A stretch of DNA of 64,000 nt from positions 1,364,001 to 1,428,000 of the forward strand of contig JADLSH010000373.1 of the NCBI GenBank assembly GCA_016169945.1, given 5' to 3'. Below the pieces are notes generated by a model. It had not been told where the DNA came from. It saw only the letters and a list, made by a program, of their open reading frames with translations, and did not search any database. Origin of the DNA: Trachythela sp. YZ-2020 (lineage: Eukaryota > Cnidaria > Anthozoa > Malacalcyonacea > Clavulariidae). Positions 10,556-21,850 of the stretch are shown here, piece after piece. Positions within the stretch are counted from its first letter, which is position 1; every line of letters begins with the position of its first letter. The position numbers were made by a program, and so were the translations under genes.

Positions 10556-12520
10556 CAAGTTATTTAGCAACATGAGCAGCAATTTTTCTTTCAAATAGAG
10601 ACTGGGACCAATCCTTCTGATTTCTTTATTCTATTTCCTTCTGAGTTCCATATTTTTGCCCCATCAAACATGAAACTCTTTTTCATACTATTTGTGCGAG
10701 GCTGTGGCAAAATGAGTGTTGTTTCATTGTCACAGAGACATTAATGTGTATTCTCATTCTTGTAGCTAAGAAGGTCTGTTAGGCTTTTTGGCCCAGACTT
10801 ATTTAAAATTTTGAACATTAATTTTGCCTTGGCTTTAGTTCTCTGTACTTTAATGTATCCCAACCAAACGAATTTAATGCAATTTGAGCATTAACCTCAT
10901 TTCCCATGTCCATAATAATTCGAGGGCATCTATTTTGGAGCTTTTGTAATCGTTGTGATTGAGTTTCACCAAAAATGTCCCACACTTCACAACAATAAGT
11001 AGAGTATGGTTGTACAATTGCATTAAATATAGAAACAAGTGTATCACGGTCAACAAATTATTTTAGTTTTCTAATAACAGAAATGCCTGATGTGATATAT
11101 ATATACCTGCACTTGTTTAATTGGTTTGTTTTCAATCATTATGTTTAAATGTGAATCTGAAACAGTATGCACTAGAGATCTTGTTCCAATAAGCAATGTT
11201 TAGGCTCAGTTTGTTTGCGTTTAGCCACATTCTGAGGTTTTCCAAATCAGAGTTCATTGCATTTTCAACATCATTTATTGATCCACCGGAAGCGGTTAGG
11301 TTTGTGTCATCTGCATAAAGTCTTGGCTTTGTCCTATTTAGGCATTCAGATAAATCATTTATGTATATTAGGAAAAATAAAGGACCTAAAATGGAGCCTT
11401 GAGGAACACCACATTTAACTTTGTGTTCAGACGAGACGACACCATTTACTTGGCATTTTTGGGTGCGATCAGTAAGATATGATCTCAACAACGAATGTGC
11501 CTTATCCTTAATACCATAAATTCTCATCTTCTCAAGTAGAATTTGATGATCTACGGTGTCAAATGCTTTTTTCAGATCTATAAAAACTACTAAGTTAAAC
11601 ATTTTTCTATCCATGTTAATGTACCAACTATTTGTTGAATCTAATAGGGACGTAGCGGTGGAGTGAAACTTACGAAAGCCAAACTGGTTATCAGAAAGAA
11701 TTTCGTTTTTAGTTAAATATTCATACAGCTGGTGGTACAGTATTCTTTCCATGATTTAGGAATATTACAATGACCACTTTTATAAAGAGGTAAAACTCTA
11801 GCTACTTTCCATTCATCTGGAAAGCTGCAAAGAGTAATACTTTGATTAGCTGGTGACGCTAATTTAAGAATTTACTGGAAATTTGTCAACACCGCATGTT
11901 TTGTTACAAGACTGCCCTCTTAAAAGATCAGAAATTTTGTTGACCACAATTGGTGTAAATGCAGTTAACTCGGATTCAGAACTTTTAGTATAATTTTGAA
12001 AATCACAGCTGGGTTCATCCAAATTGCTTGCCACGTTTAGTCCAACATTTGCAAAGAATTCATTTAACCCTTCTGCAATGTCTGTAGGATTTGTTAATTT
12101 AGATTCATTGATAATTAGTTCATTTAAAATTGTGGGTTTCTTTCGCTTTCCAATCAAACTATTTATAGTTTTCCAAGCCTGTCCTGGGTTGCACTTTTGG
12201 TTAGCAATATTTTTAGAATAATAGTCTGTTTTGTCTTTTCTTATTTTGGTATTGTTTGATTTCTGGCTTTTTTATAATTGAGCCAATCAGATTCTTGTTT
12301 TGTAATAATTGCTTTTCTTTTCAATTTAACTCTTTCGGTTATGATCATTTTAATTTTGCTTGTAATCCAATAGACATTTTTTTATTTTACCTTTTTGTTT
12401 TGAAGTGGTGCATGCTTATCTAGGACCTCTAAAAAGATTTTTTTCCACATCTTCCACATACTATTTCGATTATCAGGAAAATAATAGATATGATCCCAGG
12501 GCTGATTCTGCAAATCCTTA
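10556..12520 (-). mobile_element. CR1-like LINE, 3' two-thirds, degenerate
   Basis: Minus-strand frames cover an ORF2 from a linker region (DHIYYFPDNRNSMWKMWKKI, about 12500) through the fingers (11864-12157) and the palm to the C-terminal tail ending near 10560. The RT core at 11132-11752 shows FGFRKFHSTATSLL, FIDLKKAFDTVDH, GVPQGSILGPLFFLIYINDL and LYADDTNL, with both catalytic aspartates of the YADD box intact. The tail carries NPRIIMDMGN and KIAAHVAK, closely related to the small fragment at 8891-9294. Frameshifts near 11760-11860, 11060 and 10870 show it is inactive. No endonuclease domain is seen, so it is 5'-truncated. Confidence 0.85.
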
Positions 12521-13800
12521 AGATATTTTCAACAATATTTTCATTACGTTTTACTGAAAAATGCTTATTGCGAAAATCATACTATGATCATTAGAGTTTT
12601 TAAGAGCGCTCCCTGTAAATATCGAATATAATGTGGCGAAAATCGAATTGGCTCAAAATTTCATAGAATAACGGCCAAGATGAAATATTAGTTCTGTCAA
12701 AGTTTCAGCTCAATCGAGTAAGTATTCCGGCTGATCAACGAAAATTTCTTGGTATTCGACGTTCGACTATAGAGAGCCCAAATTTTTAATTTGAGCACTT
12801 CGTGTTGTGAAATTTTGAAAATGTGAGCAGGAAATAGGATTAATTTTCCCCCATTTAATGATATTTTGGTGAAATTTCATATATTCCTTAAAGTTTCACA
12901 CACATATAAATTTAGGTTAATTTTGAATCAACGAAAAAAATAATGAAGTTTGAACGTTAATATCATCCACTGGTACATTGCTTCTTAAGACTTTTACCTG
13001 GCGAAAGTACAACCTTTGTTTTTGCTCCTTATGTAATAAAATCCTTGGGAAAATTAAACTGCGCAACATTTTCGTGTAAGACACAAGGCGCCCTGACAGT
13101 TATTGAATACAACGTCCGCCGACATCACAAACTATTAATACAATGTTAAAAGGGGAAATATTACAAGTTAGCAGCACAAACAATTATTAGATACATTTTA
13201 TCAAATGTGTTAGAAATTTAGAGACTTACTTATAATAAATGTGCAAGTTTATGCATGTATAAATTTTTTAAAGTCATTTAAAAGACGGGGAATCTGTAAC
13301 TTATGAACCGCAAGTTTGTTTACTTGCCTGTTTACTAGCACGGCAGTTTTCTTGTCATTCTCCGACTTCGCTTATAACTTTTACAAGAAGACAAAATGTT
13401 TCTGATAATCACCTTGTAACGTTGAAAGTTTACTGTGAATATACGGCTCAAGTTTTCCAGACGTAAACAAACAAATTAATGAGCAGAAGTGGTATGCGAC
13501 CAAACTATGTGAACTTTTAATTTTAATTTTAGGAAATTGACTGGAAAAGATTTAGTCCTTGTATTATTTCGTATTCTTCTGAATTTCGATAAATGATTAT
13601 CTGAGTGAAACTATTTAAGCCTCTATCTAGGAAATTGCATGTAAACTGATTAATATGTACCTTTCCTATGCCTATGGCTGGTACCGTTAGGTCAAGGTTA
13701 ACAATAAGGTCAAGCAATTATTAATATAAACAGATCTATAAATATGCAGAAATTTACCAAAGCATGGTTGTTCAGATGTAGTGTCGAAACGTTTACAAGC
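12521..13800. other. No supported gene
   Basis: About 1.3 kb of AT-rich sequence. Neither strand shows a frame with a known family or convincing exon structure. Confidence 0.55.
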
Positions 13801-14113
13801 GGGGGGAGGATCTTCATCACAGTGACCTCGTGAAAGTTTTGGAATCAGATGGCGGTGCAACAAAAAAAGTTGCTCATGTCCAAGTGAATGGGCGCTACAC
13901 AGGACCGTGAAAGGAGACCACAGAATAACCCTTGTTCAGTCTGAAAAAGTGTTCCGTGTGACAAAAGTGCTGATTCCTGTAGGTTCACGTAAGTACGCCT
14001 ACCTTATGAGAGAACAAAATAATATTTTGATATCACTTGTTTATGATGCATGCTCAGCATCTGTACAAAACACTAAAAGTGAGTTTGGGTTTTTGTTGAG
14101 TGTCGATGGTCAC

Positions 14114-14211
14114 AGGTCGAGGGTGGAAGGTCGAGGGTGGAAGGTCGAGGGTGGAAGGTCGAGGGTGGAAGGTCGAGGGTGGAAGGTCGAGGGTCGAATG
14201 TCGAGGTCGAT
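14114..14211. repeat. Minisatellite, 14-bp AGGTCGAGGGTGGA unit
   Basis: About seven near-perfect tandem copies, the last ones diverging to GGTCGAATGTCGAGGTCG. It translates as alternating SRVEGRGWKVEG but sits at the end of an unsupported frame and is treated as non-coding. Confidence 0.95.
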
Positions 14212-15790
14212 AAATTGATTTCAATGCTGAATGGTGTAAAAACTTTTAAAAACTATACTTTTGTCAATTTACAGAACTTCTTTTCGTAAATATTAACACA
14301 AAATATTGATTAGTAAGTTAAATTAATGATACTAAATTTAGATTTTACAATTGTTGTTAAATTGACAAGGCCACGGTCATAACTATTTTTAGTTATTACC
14401 ACGGTATATGACTGTATGACATAATAATTAATTTCATTTTGGTGCATACACAGCGATTTGCACATTTGTTTTTTCTAGCAATATGCTCGCAATGCAGAAA
14501 AAAATTTAATTTGGAGCTTTTTGAAGCAATACCCAGACCATTCACCTTACCCGAAGTTGGAAGCAAGGTGGAACCGTTAACTGTACAGCAACAGCAGTCT
14601 ACCGCCCAACAAACAAACAGTGATTACAAAGTGCATTTGTTTATATACCAGAGAATAAATAACATTTCATACCCATGCAAGTATTTGCGATCTTCCGCTC
14701 GATAAGAACGTCAGCATGTTTGTTTCAGAAGGTAACAATAACAGCACAGACAGCAACACATCAGATGAAACTGAACGCCAGGCAGAAAAATCAAGTGTAA
14801 GGCAGTGAATGAACCTGAACGAGTTTATACGTTGTAACGTTGATACGATTGAACCATGGAGGAAAAGATGGCAGAATATAAGCACAGCGACCAAGAACAG
14901 ACATGTATAAAAAACAAGCAGTTGTGTTGCAGCAGCCTTGAATGTAATTGCTCTTGGAGACGCTGATGAACTTTGGGTGGCGTTAAAAGCTTCAAATTCA
15001 GTTGAGAAAGCACTACACACAAATGAAAAAAACACGCTAGAAGTTAGAAAGTATCTAGAAGCTTTAGCAGAATCTTATGAAAATGCCTCAACCTGGGAAA
15101 CACAACAACAGATTCTTTCTGTCTTGGCAGACAAAATTACTTTCAAAAAGATCCAAAGCTATATTCCAGGCCTGACTTCATACAGGTTTACAGCAGCACA
15201 AAAACACAGAGTACGGTCGTGGTGCTCTCTTACCACCAAACAAAAGTCCAAGAATGCGAATTGACAGTAAGCAGTTGACCACTTTCTCAGCTACATAACC
15301 AGTCCACATGTTGTCCAAGATCTACCCTTTGGTCAGCGTTACTTGCATCTCTCTTCTGGTGAAGTGCTAGAAACTCCGAATGTAATTTGCACAATGATTT
15401 GCCAACGTATTCTTCTACAGTATCAGGAGTTATGTAAGGAGAGTGATTTCCAACCACTCTCCCGGAATACAGCTTTGCGTATTTTGTCTGCATGTGGTGC
15501 GATAATCAGGAAGTCGTTACAGGGGCCAGATTATAGCTGCGGATGGTGCAAAAGCATTCGATGACCTCTGCAAATTGGTGGAACGGTTAGAAGAATGTGG
15601 CCTCTCAATGCAAGAAGGAAACATTTGGAGAAAATCTCTAAAAGAAGGCAAACAAATACCTCAACGCTGTTTTAAAAGTAATGGAAAAGTATATTCTACT
15701 TAATGATATAGGTTTTACATGCTTTACATGCTTACAACTATAAACGGGAAAGGGAAAGGTAGCTAATCACCTTTCTAGCAGCAATTAGTT

Positions 15791-16066
15791 GTTTATCCCT
15801 TCTACTTTCTCATTAGCATTAAGTTATGGAGAGTAAACCCTGACAAGCATGCTTGCAAGGATAAGCAATGAGAATGCAGAAGGGACGGGCAGGGTAGGGT
15901 TAACGTTTTCCCCATGAAGCTTGTGCCAACTGACATTAATTTATTCCTAAGTTACTTTACTTATAATGTTAATTACGTCATCGGGATTATGAATATTCAA
16001 TTAGTTTGAATAGTTTATCCCTTCTACTTTCTCATTAGCATTAAGTTATGGAGAGTAAACCCTGAC
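15791..16066. repeat. Split direct repeats B2-A2-B1 of the DIRS-order element
   Basis: GTTTATCCCTTCTACTTTCT opens both B copies (15791 and 16013), each ending AGTAAACCCTGAC. The A2 unit 15948-16012 carries ATCGGGATTATGAATATTC, which is repeated in A1 at the other end of the element. Confidence 0.9.
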
Positions 16067-16146
16067 TGCGCACACAATGCCCTTGAGATAACCGCCTGCT
16101 CCAATTTCCAAACCCCCCAACTTTCTTATTATTCCCCAATACTCAA

Positions 16147-16990
16147 TTATAATATACCACTACAATTTTCCACAATATTCATTAGAGTTTGTCCAGTCTC
16201 CCAGGCAGAGGGGGAGAGCATAGAATCGGAAGCCGAAAGCTTACGAGAAAACCAATCGGTTGGGTTTACATGGGAAGGAACGTACGACATAGACAGCATA
16301 ATATTACGTTCAGTCACCAGATGAAACAACCTGCGTGCCTTTTGGCAGAGTTTAATTGATATAGAGTTTAATTGCCCTCCCATGCATGCAATGTTAATGT
16401 TTTTCTTTCCGTAATTCCTCGGGCCAGTAGTCGCCAATCTCTAGATCCCCAGACGGGAAATGAATACTCGCAGCCCATTTAAATGCAGACGCGTCAGTAG
16501 AAAGTTTAAGCGCCACATGGGTCTCTTTCCGCCATGAAATACTCTGTTCCCACGAGTATAAGAAACTCCAGAATTCTATTTCCGTCTTAAGCGTGTGGTT
16601 CAAGGGTACTTTACCACCACAAGACGCTTTACCAATTCCTGCAGACATCTCCCGGATGTAAGATTTTGCACCGGGAAAAGCAAGCGAAAAGGAGATACAC
16701 TTTCCCATACGTTTTTGCAAAGATTTTAGGGGCATGACAGGCCCCCCGCATAATATCATCTCCCTAAGTTGCGCAAGCGTCTTCTTTTGTTGGGGGATCG
16801 AAAAGGACTGAGTTTTGAATCAATACCGAGACCCAAAAACACCAGCTGAGTCGTGGGTTTCCAAGACACATTTGCTCAGGCCGATGAAATATCCCAACAC
16901 AATTAATAGTTGGCAAACCACATATAACGCAGCGGTTGCCGCCCTATAACTAAACTCTGGAAGAAGTTTACCGGTCGAAGATACCCATGG
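16147..16990 (-). pseudogene. DIRS-type reverse transcriptase (C-terminal part) and RNase H
   Basis: From high to low coordinate the minus strand shows the RT end (CQLLIVLGYFIGLSKCVLE, then the frame-shifted PTTQLVFLGLGIDS, SFSIPQQKKTLAQLREMIL), a linker (PLKSLQKRMGKCISFSLAFP), then RNase H: LSTDASAFKWAASIHF with the first catalytic aspartate in TDAS, and MSYVPSHVNPTDWFSRKLS with the last aspartate in PTDWFSR. In DIRS elements the RNase H follows RT directly and ends in the N-x-A/T-D-x-x-S-R motif seen here. Frameshifts at about 16840-16880 and 16400 break the ORF. The YxDD region is not visible. Confidence 0.7.
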
Positions 16991-17482
16991 TCTCGGTTAA
17001 TTTTGCATCTTTCAAACCACGTCAAGCGGATCAAACGGTTCATGCTAATTGCAAAATCAAAACAACATAATTATTACTGGGAACACACAGAAGCCGAGCT
17101 CGGGGAAAATGATCACCATCGCCCTGTAGGCACGCAAAGACCGGGGACAGCCCTAAATGCTTGTGGGATCATTTCTCGTCACTCAACGTGCCCCAGAAGT
17201 CTGGTAAAATATAAAATGGTCAGAAAATTTCAAAATATACTTGATTTCCTGAAGAATGCTTCTATTTATTTTTGACTGTACTTTTATTTTTACAGATAAT
17301 AAATACACACAAGTTTCATAAATGTACCACACAAATAATTCAGTTTATTCTGCCTGAAGATTGTTTATTCTGAATAAGGATTCCAGAACTCACATGCGAC
17401 GCTGAGGACATGACCGCGCACAATGGCCTGGTTGTCCACACACCCAACACTTTAAATCATTTCGAGCAAGTAGCCCCACTCC

Positions 17483-17890
17483 TCACCTATGACGACCGCA
17501 GAACAATGTCCCCCGTGGCCTCGCCGGCGCCATGCCCATAGGCTGTCGGAGTGTCTGAGGTGAGTGTGACTTCCAAGATTTCGCAATAACCTTGGCAATT
17601 TCCGATTCCTCCTTACTGGCGACCAACTTCATTAGAATATCCTTTAATAGACGTTTGTCATTAACAAACGGACGACACTGCTTCAAGATAATATTAAAAC
17701 GCTTGAGTCTCTCGTCATTCTTGTCTCTACATACAGACGACCTCCTAAAGCCGCCAAGACAGCCTGCTCATCTGAGCCTGAAGCGCCAAAAGTTTGTTTT
17801 CAACAGAGGCCTGGTCTGCTTTACTCTGTAACTCCTGCAATTGCTGGTGAAGTTTTGCAACCTACAAAGGAAATAATAGGCCCCATGAAC
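17483..17890 (-). pseudogene. Gag-like ORF1 remnant of the DIRS-order element
   Basis: The minus strand reads a coiled-coil-like LHQQLQELQSKADQASVENK, a frameshift, then RDKNDERLKRFNIILKQCRP and KEESEIAKVIAKSWKSH, ending GMAPARPRGTLFCGRHR. Position upstream of the RT on the same strand, coiled coil and basic C-terminus fit a gag-like ORF1. A further short piece at about 18906 (MVAEGATPPTSDDKLE before a GT donor) may be its 5' exon. Confidence 0.45.
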
Positions 17891-18920
17891 GAAAAATACC
17901 CCAGCATATGTTCCGACATCACCGAATCCCTGTGCTAACTCAAATGTAAGTAATGGTTTTTTAAACCATGATTCACTTCCGGCCTAGCTTGCCAATGGGC
18001 CATGTCCCTGCTCGGACGTCAGACATGCTGCCTTGTCACGCATAGATGTCTGTGAACCCCGCATGGGGATACAGATCTAACCCATGTCCCTACGCGGATT
18101 TGTATTCTCTTTCATGTACGCTTCACACTTGCACTTGCATTAAATCAACGTGGCATATATATGTCGCCTTGAAACCCTTCACGGTTGTATAACAAATTAC
18201 GTCCCTACCCGGACTTGTATTCTCTTTCATGTGCTGGTCACACTTGCATTAAATCAACTTTGGATATATTATGCCTCGACACCTTTCATAGTTGTATATA
18301 ACAAACTGCATCCCTATGCGGAGTTGAATTTGCATCCTTCCTAGTTGTAATAGTGTGACAACGTTTATTTATCTCCTTTAAAGCCTTCACGCTTGTCTAT
18401 GGAGGGTCATCAAAGGAAATCCCTCATGCGAGGTTTGCCTACAACAACACACTTCCTATTCAGAACAGTATATGAATTAACATCTCTAAACATGTCATAC
18501 TAAATACCCACACTGGCTGTGTCTCAGGCTAAACTTCAATTATAACACGCCTAAATCAGAAGGCAGCTTGCTAGATAAGATTAAACAGACAGAGTAGATA
18601 TACTCAAACAAATTGTGTGGTAACTGACAAATACATCGAGTAAGAAAGTACTCCCTCGGGGCGACGATAAGCACATGCTTTCAAAACGGCCAATCCGGTA
18701 AACAACAAGCATATGCCGTCTAAGGGACAAACTTGTTGTGAAATTCCACAAACATGGTAGATCTCTATACTCTGCTTAACCAAATTGTTGAAAATCAGTC
18801 GACAACTGCATGCTAGCTGATGTTGACGTGAAACTATCGATAGAAAACTATATAATACCTCCAGCTTGTCGTCACTTGTGGGTGGTGTCGCGCCTTCGGC
18901 AACCAAAACTTGTGCATGGC

Positions 18921-18986
18921 TAAGTTTCTTTACTTGTAATGTTAATGACGTAATCGGGATTATGAATATTCAATTAGTTAGAATAG
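18921..18986. repeat. Split direct repeat A1 of the DIRS-order element
   Basis: Matches A2 (15948-16012) over about 65 bp: TAAGTTTCTTTACTTGTAAT here against TAAGTTACTTTACTTATAAT there, followed by GACGTAATCGGGATTATGAA. Both end in GAATAG. Confidence 0.9.
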
Positions 18987-19721
18987 GGCTGAATTAGGAA
19001 GGCACAGTTGAACGTGACCGTGTCAAGGCATATCAAAGACACTGCAGGCAGCCGCCATGACACAGTTCAGACCACAGATCCGGCCCAGCTAAGATGTTGG
19101 TTTTATTCACGAGGAAAACCACACGAAAGACCAACTAACTCTACTCACTTGGTTAAACTCTGACAGTATGGGGTATTCCCAAGCGGTGATCCGTCATGGT
19201 ACTACTCTTGCCGACAGGGTTTAATTATTGGTGAGAGGCAACATGTTAACCGCATGCACCACCTGTGCTCCCCAAAACATATCTGTACATTAATGCTTAG
19301 CTTAACAGGCTTCATTTTTTAGGTTCATGTCTCAGAGTCTTCCTCTGTTGCTGACCATTGCAGTACATACGCATTGAATGATAGCAAAGAAGCTCCCTTT
19401 AAAAGTGTGTGCGACCACTCCCACAATAAAAGCTGTACAAAGTGTGAAGGGCTCAAAGATCTCATGCATAGCATCAAGAGCTGCTTGGATCCATTGCACA
19501 TAACAGAAAATGAATTGGATGATCTGAACTACACTTATCATTTGGCTGTGCAGGAAATTCAGGCTTGGAAATCGCACCAGCTGAGGAGTGTAAGACAAGC
19601 GTTTATTGGAATAGCTAGGCAATGCCAGCTCTGGCCTCATGATCTAGAGGAATAAAGATTAAACAAAGTTTTATTACGCTACAAAACTCAACTTTCATAG
19701 AATAATAGGTAAAACTTACCA

Positions 19722-20031
19722 GATTCTCTCTTTTCGCTTTCGCTTTGACTTTCTTGTGGCTTGAGCTCGCTGCGCTTATGCCTTTGGAGACTGCTCTTTT
19801 GTCTATACACTCTCCCACATTCATCGCAACAATACTCTATAACTATTTAAAAAAAACAAAAACGGTTGAAACACTCTGCGATATATATATATAAGGACAT
19901 GGTCGTTTCAACAACAACCCAACAATTCCTGGCTCGCTATTTTCGTCCTTAAGAGAAGATCTCATCGCCTCACATACAGCGTCATCCAGCCTTTGCCATT
20001 CTCTCTCAGCTACGTCCTCGAAGGGGATCAT
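19722..20031 (-). CDS. Putative small gene with C2H2-like zinc-finger exon
   Basis: Exon-like frame 20031-about 19920 starts ATG after TTTCTTTCTAAAG and encodes MIPFEDVAEREWQRLDDAVC plus a charged stretch. A second exon after TTTTTTTTAAATAG (about 19839-19722, donor TCTG/GTAAG) encodes VIEYCCDECGRVYRQKSSLQ and RHKRSELK: CxxC and the first zinc histidine of a C2H2 finger are present, the second histidine is not. How the two exons join is not resolved. The neighbours on the same strand are viral-type, so this may be part of the same remnant. No specific function is proposed. Confidence 0.4.
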
Positions 20032-20312
20032 CTTTAGAAAGAAAGAGGCATTGTTAAATACATATCTGACACACTAACCGGTATACAAATTGACGCTCGT
20101 TTATGTTAATAAATCAACTTACCTCGAATGGCGCACTTTAAAAACGCTTTTCTTTCCAAACAGTCCAGTTGGAACTCAGTGAAAGTGCCTAAAACATCTC
20201 TCTCCATCGTACGACAGGACACTAGCGCTGTGAGCACGGCCAAAGTTTCTTATCACAATCTTGTTGCAAGCTAGAGGCTGTCTCAATTGAACAAAATGTC
20301 CCCGCTTTTCGT

Positions 20313-20328
20313 CTTTATAAGCTCGCGC
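20313..20328 (-). promoter_or_regulatory. Possible TATA-box promoter
   Basis: On the minus strand GAGCTTATAAAGACG carries a good TATA box about 110 bp upstream of an ATG (20207) that opens a short exon ending CGAG/GTAAGT at 20123. Together with the coding-like frame starting at 20031 this suggests a transcribed minus-strand unit. Confidence 0.35.
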
Positions 20329-20703
20329 CCAATCACAATCGCTCATTAGCATTTGCGTGCCCAATTACAATAAGGGAGGCTAGTTCTTTCAACACAGATC
20401 CCAAAACTAAAGTAAGAAAGCCTTCACCCTTGTGAATGATTGTATGTGTACACTTTTCTAATTATGTGCCTTTGTTGGTCAGTAGCCTTAAATGATCTTG
20501 GTATTGTGCTAGCTTTCTCTTTTGAGCAGGCGAAGTTTTAACCACGTTTCTTAATATATTCAATACACAATCACAAATGACCTTAATACAGCTCGACTCC
20601 ACATGTTTTAATATCGCCTTACGTAACTTTGGCTTGGCTTAAAGCCTTAAGCATGTGAAAGTTCGAAAATATGCTTTCTTGGTGGCGTCATTCTAAGCTT
20701 CAA

Positions 20704-21192
20704 TTAAGTATTGTCCGCAGCCAGGATACATTTGGCGAGCAAGCGTTGAAATAACTGTCTGGTCTCTAGGGCTTTTGAACACATAACCATATAGTGACAA
20801 TTTAAAGAACAAAGTCGAGAAAATTTTCCTTTATTAAACAGAGCTTGCTGTAAAAAAATCACTGAGATGCAGCGGTGGTGACTGCCTTTCGTAAACAGGT
20901 TCGCTAGCTCTACATTATTCAAAAGCTCATTTTGTAAATCATCGATGATCATAAGTGTATGAAACGATGGGTCTGTTAGAATTTTAATATCAGGGAACCC
21001 TTCATAAAATTGAATCTGAGGAACTTTCTCTTGCATCTCTTCAAAAATAGGTTGAAACTCCCCATAGCAGTATACAATCCGATCAACCATCTTATCTACA
21101 TTTTCAAGAAACCTTTTAACCCAAACTGTTTTGCCTGAGCCAGAAGGCCCAGAAATCTGTAAGCAAAAGCAAGCTTTAAGTCTTGGATCCAT
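20704..21192 (-). CDS. Viral-type DNA packaging ATPase (Polinton/adintovirus A32-like)
   Basis: The 162-residue ORF starts at ATG 21192. Walker A GPSGSGKT lies at residues 15-22 with the following VWVKRFL helix; Walker B LMIIDD lies at about residues 79-84; VIFLQQALF near residue 110 fits the sensor strand of FtsK/HerA-type packaging motors. In Polintons, adintoviruses and other midsize eukaryotic dsDNA viruses this ATPase (poxvirus A32 relatives) pumps the genome into capsids. Family members are usually somewhat longer, so the C-terminus may be short. The ORF is unbroken, unlike nearly all others in the window. No capsid, protease, integrase or PolB gene was found nearby, so it is an isolated piece. 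An alternative is a transposon-encoded or host-captured ATPase. Confidence 0.65.
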   Translation of the reverse strand: MDPRLKACFCLQISGPSGSGKTVWVKRFLENVDKMVDRIVYCYGEFQPIFEEMQEKVPQIQFYEGFPDIKILTDPSFHTLMIIDDLQNELLNNVELANLFTKGSHHRCISVIFLQQALFNKGKFSRLCSLNCHYMVMCSKALETRQLFQRLLAKCILAADNT

Positions 21193-21361
21193 GCTTATCT
21201 GACACCAAATGAAAACCTTCAGGAAAGGTTCAAACTTTTAAAGTTTTTGGGGAAAGTCTCAATGATGCCTATTTTTTACTTAAATATATGTGTGTTTCCT
21301 TGAGTAAAAAAATGAAAGAGTAAAAATAAGGAGTAAAAACAAAAGAAATAAAAGGTATTTT

Positions 21362-21444
21362 TGCCAGAAGTGGGGATCGAACCCACGATGTGCTGTGCAC
21401 ATAGATCTTAAGTCTAATGCCTTTACCAACTCGGCCATCCTAGC
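21362..21444 (-). tRNA. tRNA-Leu(UAA): tRNA-Leu, anticodon UAA
   Basis: The minus strand folds as a type II tRNA: acceptor GCTAGGA pairs with TTCTGGC plus discriminator A; A box TGGCCGAGTTGGT; anticodon loop CTTAAGA (UAA, reads UUA); long variable arm GTGC-ACA-GCAC; T stem GTGGG/CCCAC with TTCGATC loop, which also forms the B box. Downstream on the minus strand are TTTT and TTTTT runs fitting a Pol III stop. No intron. It lies 170 bp upstream of the ATPase ORF, inside the viral-like block. Confidence 0.95.
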
Positions 21445-21494
21445 GGAACATATTCTAAGCAGTAAAAAATATATTTATAAATGAGTTCATTTTG

Positions 21495-21690
21495 AAAAGG
21501 AGTAAACAAATGTAAACGTAACATATAAACAAACGACAAAATATCTTACCTTGAATGATCAAAATAGACTTGAAAAAGCTTTAGAAATTCGATAAAAATT
21601 GGAAGACTCTGTCCGTCAAAATCGAAAAGCACATCTGCACATGGAATTGAGCGAGTTTAAAATTTGTGTTCTGCGCATAGCAAGTGCGCA
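21495..21690. repeat. Direct repeat, copy 1, flanking the Bcl-2-like ORF
   Basis: Shares about 150 bp with 22541-22712 (AAAAGGAGTAAACAAATGTA through GCACATCTGCACATGGAA to TGCGCATAGCAAG). This copy has an extra 32 bp (GATAAAAATTGGAAGACTCT...) that copy 2 lacks. On the minus strand both copies hold CATTCAAG/GTAAGAT, a good donor, after a hydrophobic frame (SLPIFIEFLKLFQVYFDHS in this copy). Confidence 0.85.
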
Positions 21691-21850
21691 CGACCACAAT
21701 TCCATGCGCTAAATAAAATTTACTTCAAACTCCCTCTCTGCACACATTAGGCTGCTGCTACACTTGCTTGCTTCAGGCTCACTAGCTCCGCAGCAATTAA
21801 ATCACTTCTTATTGACTTTTGCTATTGAAGCCAAAAAACCACGATATTAC

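Larger units (their letters stand above)
15791..18986 (-). mobile_element. DIRS-order retroelement (Ngaro/PAT-like) with split direct repeats
   Basis: Read on the minus strand the layout is A1 (18986-18921), ORF remnants, B1 (16066-16013), A2 (16012-15948), B2 (15844-15791). B1 and B2 are identical over 54 bp. A1 and A2 match over about 65 bp with 5-6 differences. A1-ORFs-B1-A2-B2 is the split direct repeat order known for PAT/Ngaro elements, which integrate through a tyrosine recombinase and leave no target duplication. At about 3.2 kb it is shorter than the usual 5-6 kb; the front of the RT is degraded and no tyrosine recombinase was recognised. Confidence 0.75.
15678..19322 (+). other. Intron of gene B enlarged by a retroelement
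   Basis: The donor AAA/GTAATG at 15678 and acceptor CATTTTTTAG ending at 19322 join a protein block ending KYLNAVLK to one starting VHVSESSSVADHC, matching the continuous order KxxLK-VH seen in the family. The DIRS-type element (15791-18986) takes up about 88 percent of it. Confidence 0.55.
14439..19655 (+). pseudogene. Gene B: uncharacterised cnidarian-type gene, frameshifted, intron filled by a DIRS element
   Basis: Exons: about 14470-14800 (CSQCRKKFNLELFE, then an acidic STDSNTSDETERQ tail and donor GTAAGG), about 14930-15677 and 19323-19655. The second exon reads YLEALAESYENASTWETQQQ, YIPGLTSYRFTAAQKHR, then shifts frame to LPPNKSPRMRIDSKQL, shifts again to VVQDLPFGQRYLHLSSGEVL and CKESDFQPLSRNTALRILSA, and again to AKAFDDLCKLVERLEECGLS. 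The third begins after TTTTTTAG and reads VADHCSTYALNDSKEA, CDHSHNKSCTKCEGLKDLM (Cys/His-rich) and AIQAWKSHQLRS-type wording (here EIQAWKSHQLRSVRQ). I recall a large family with the same block order (PLSRST, SLQGLD, DHC.YAL, C.HKH...C..C, W..H..R) in cnidarians; its function is unknown. At least four frameshifts, and the tail is truncated after HQLRSVRQ. Confidence 0.6.

Noticed and set aside
14100..14218. Repeat protein of alternating SRVEGRGWKVEG
   Set aside because: Direct translation of a 14-bp minisatellite, with no start or exon support.
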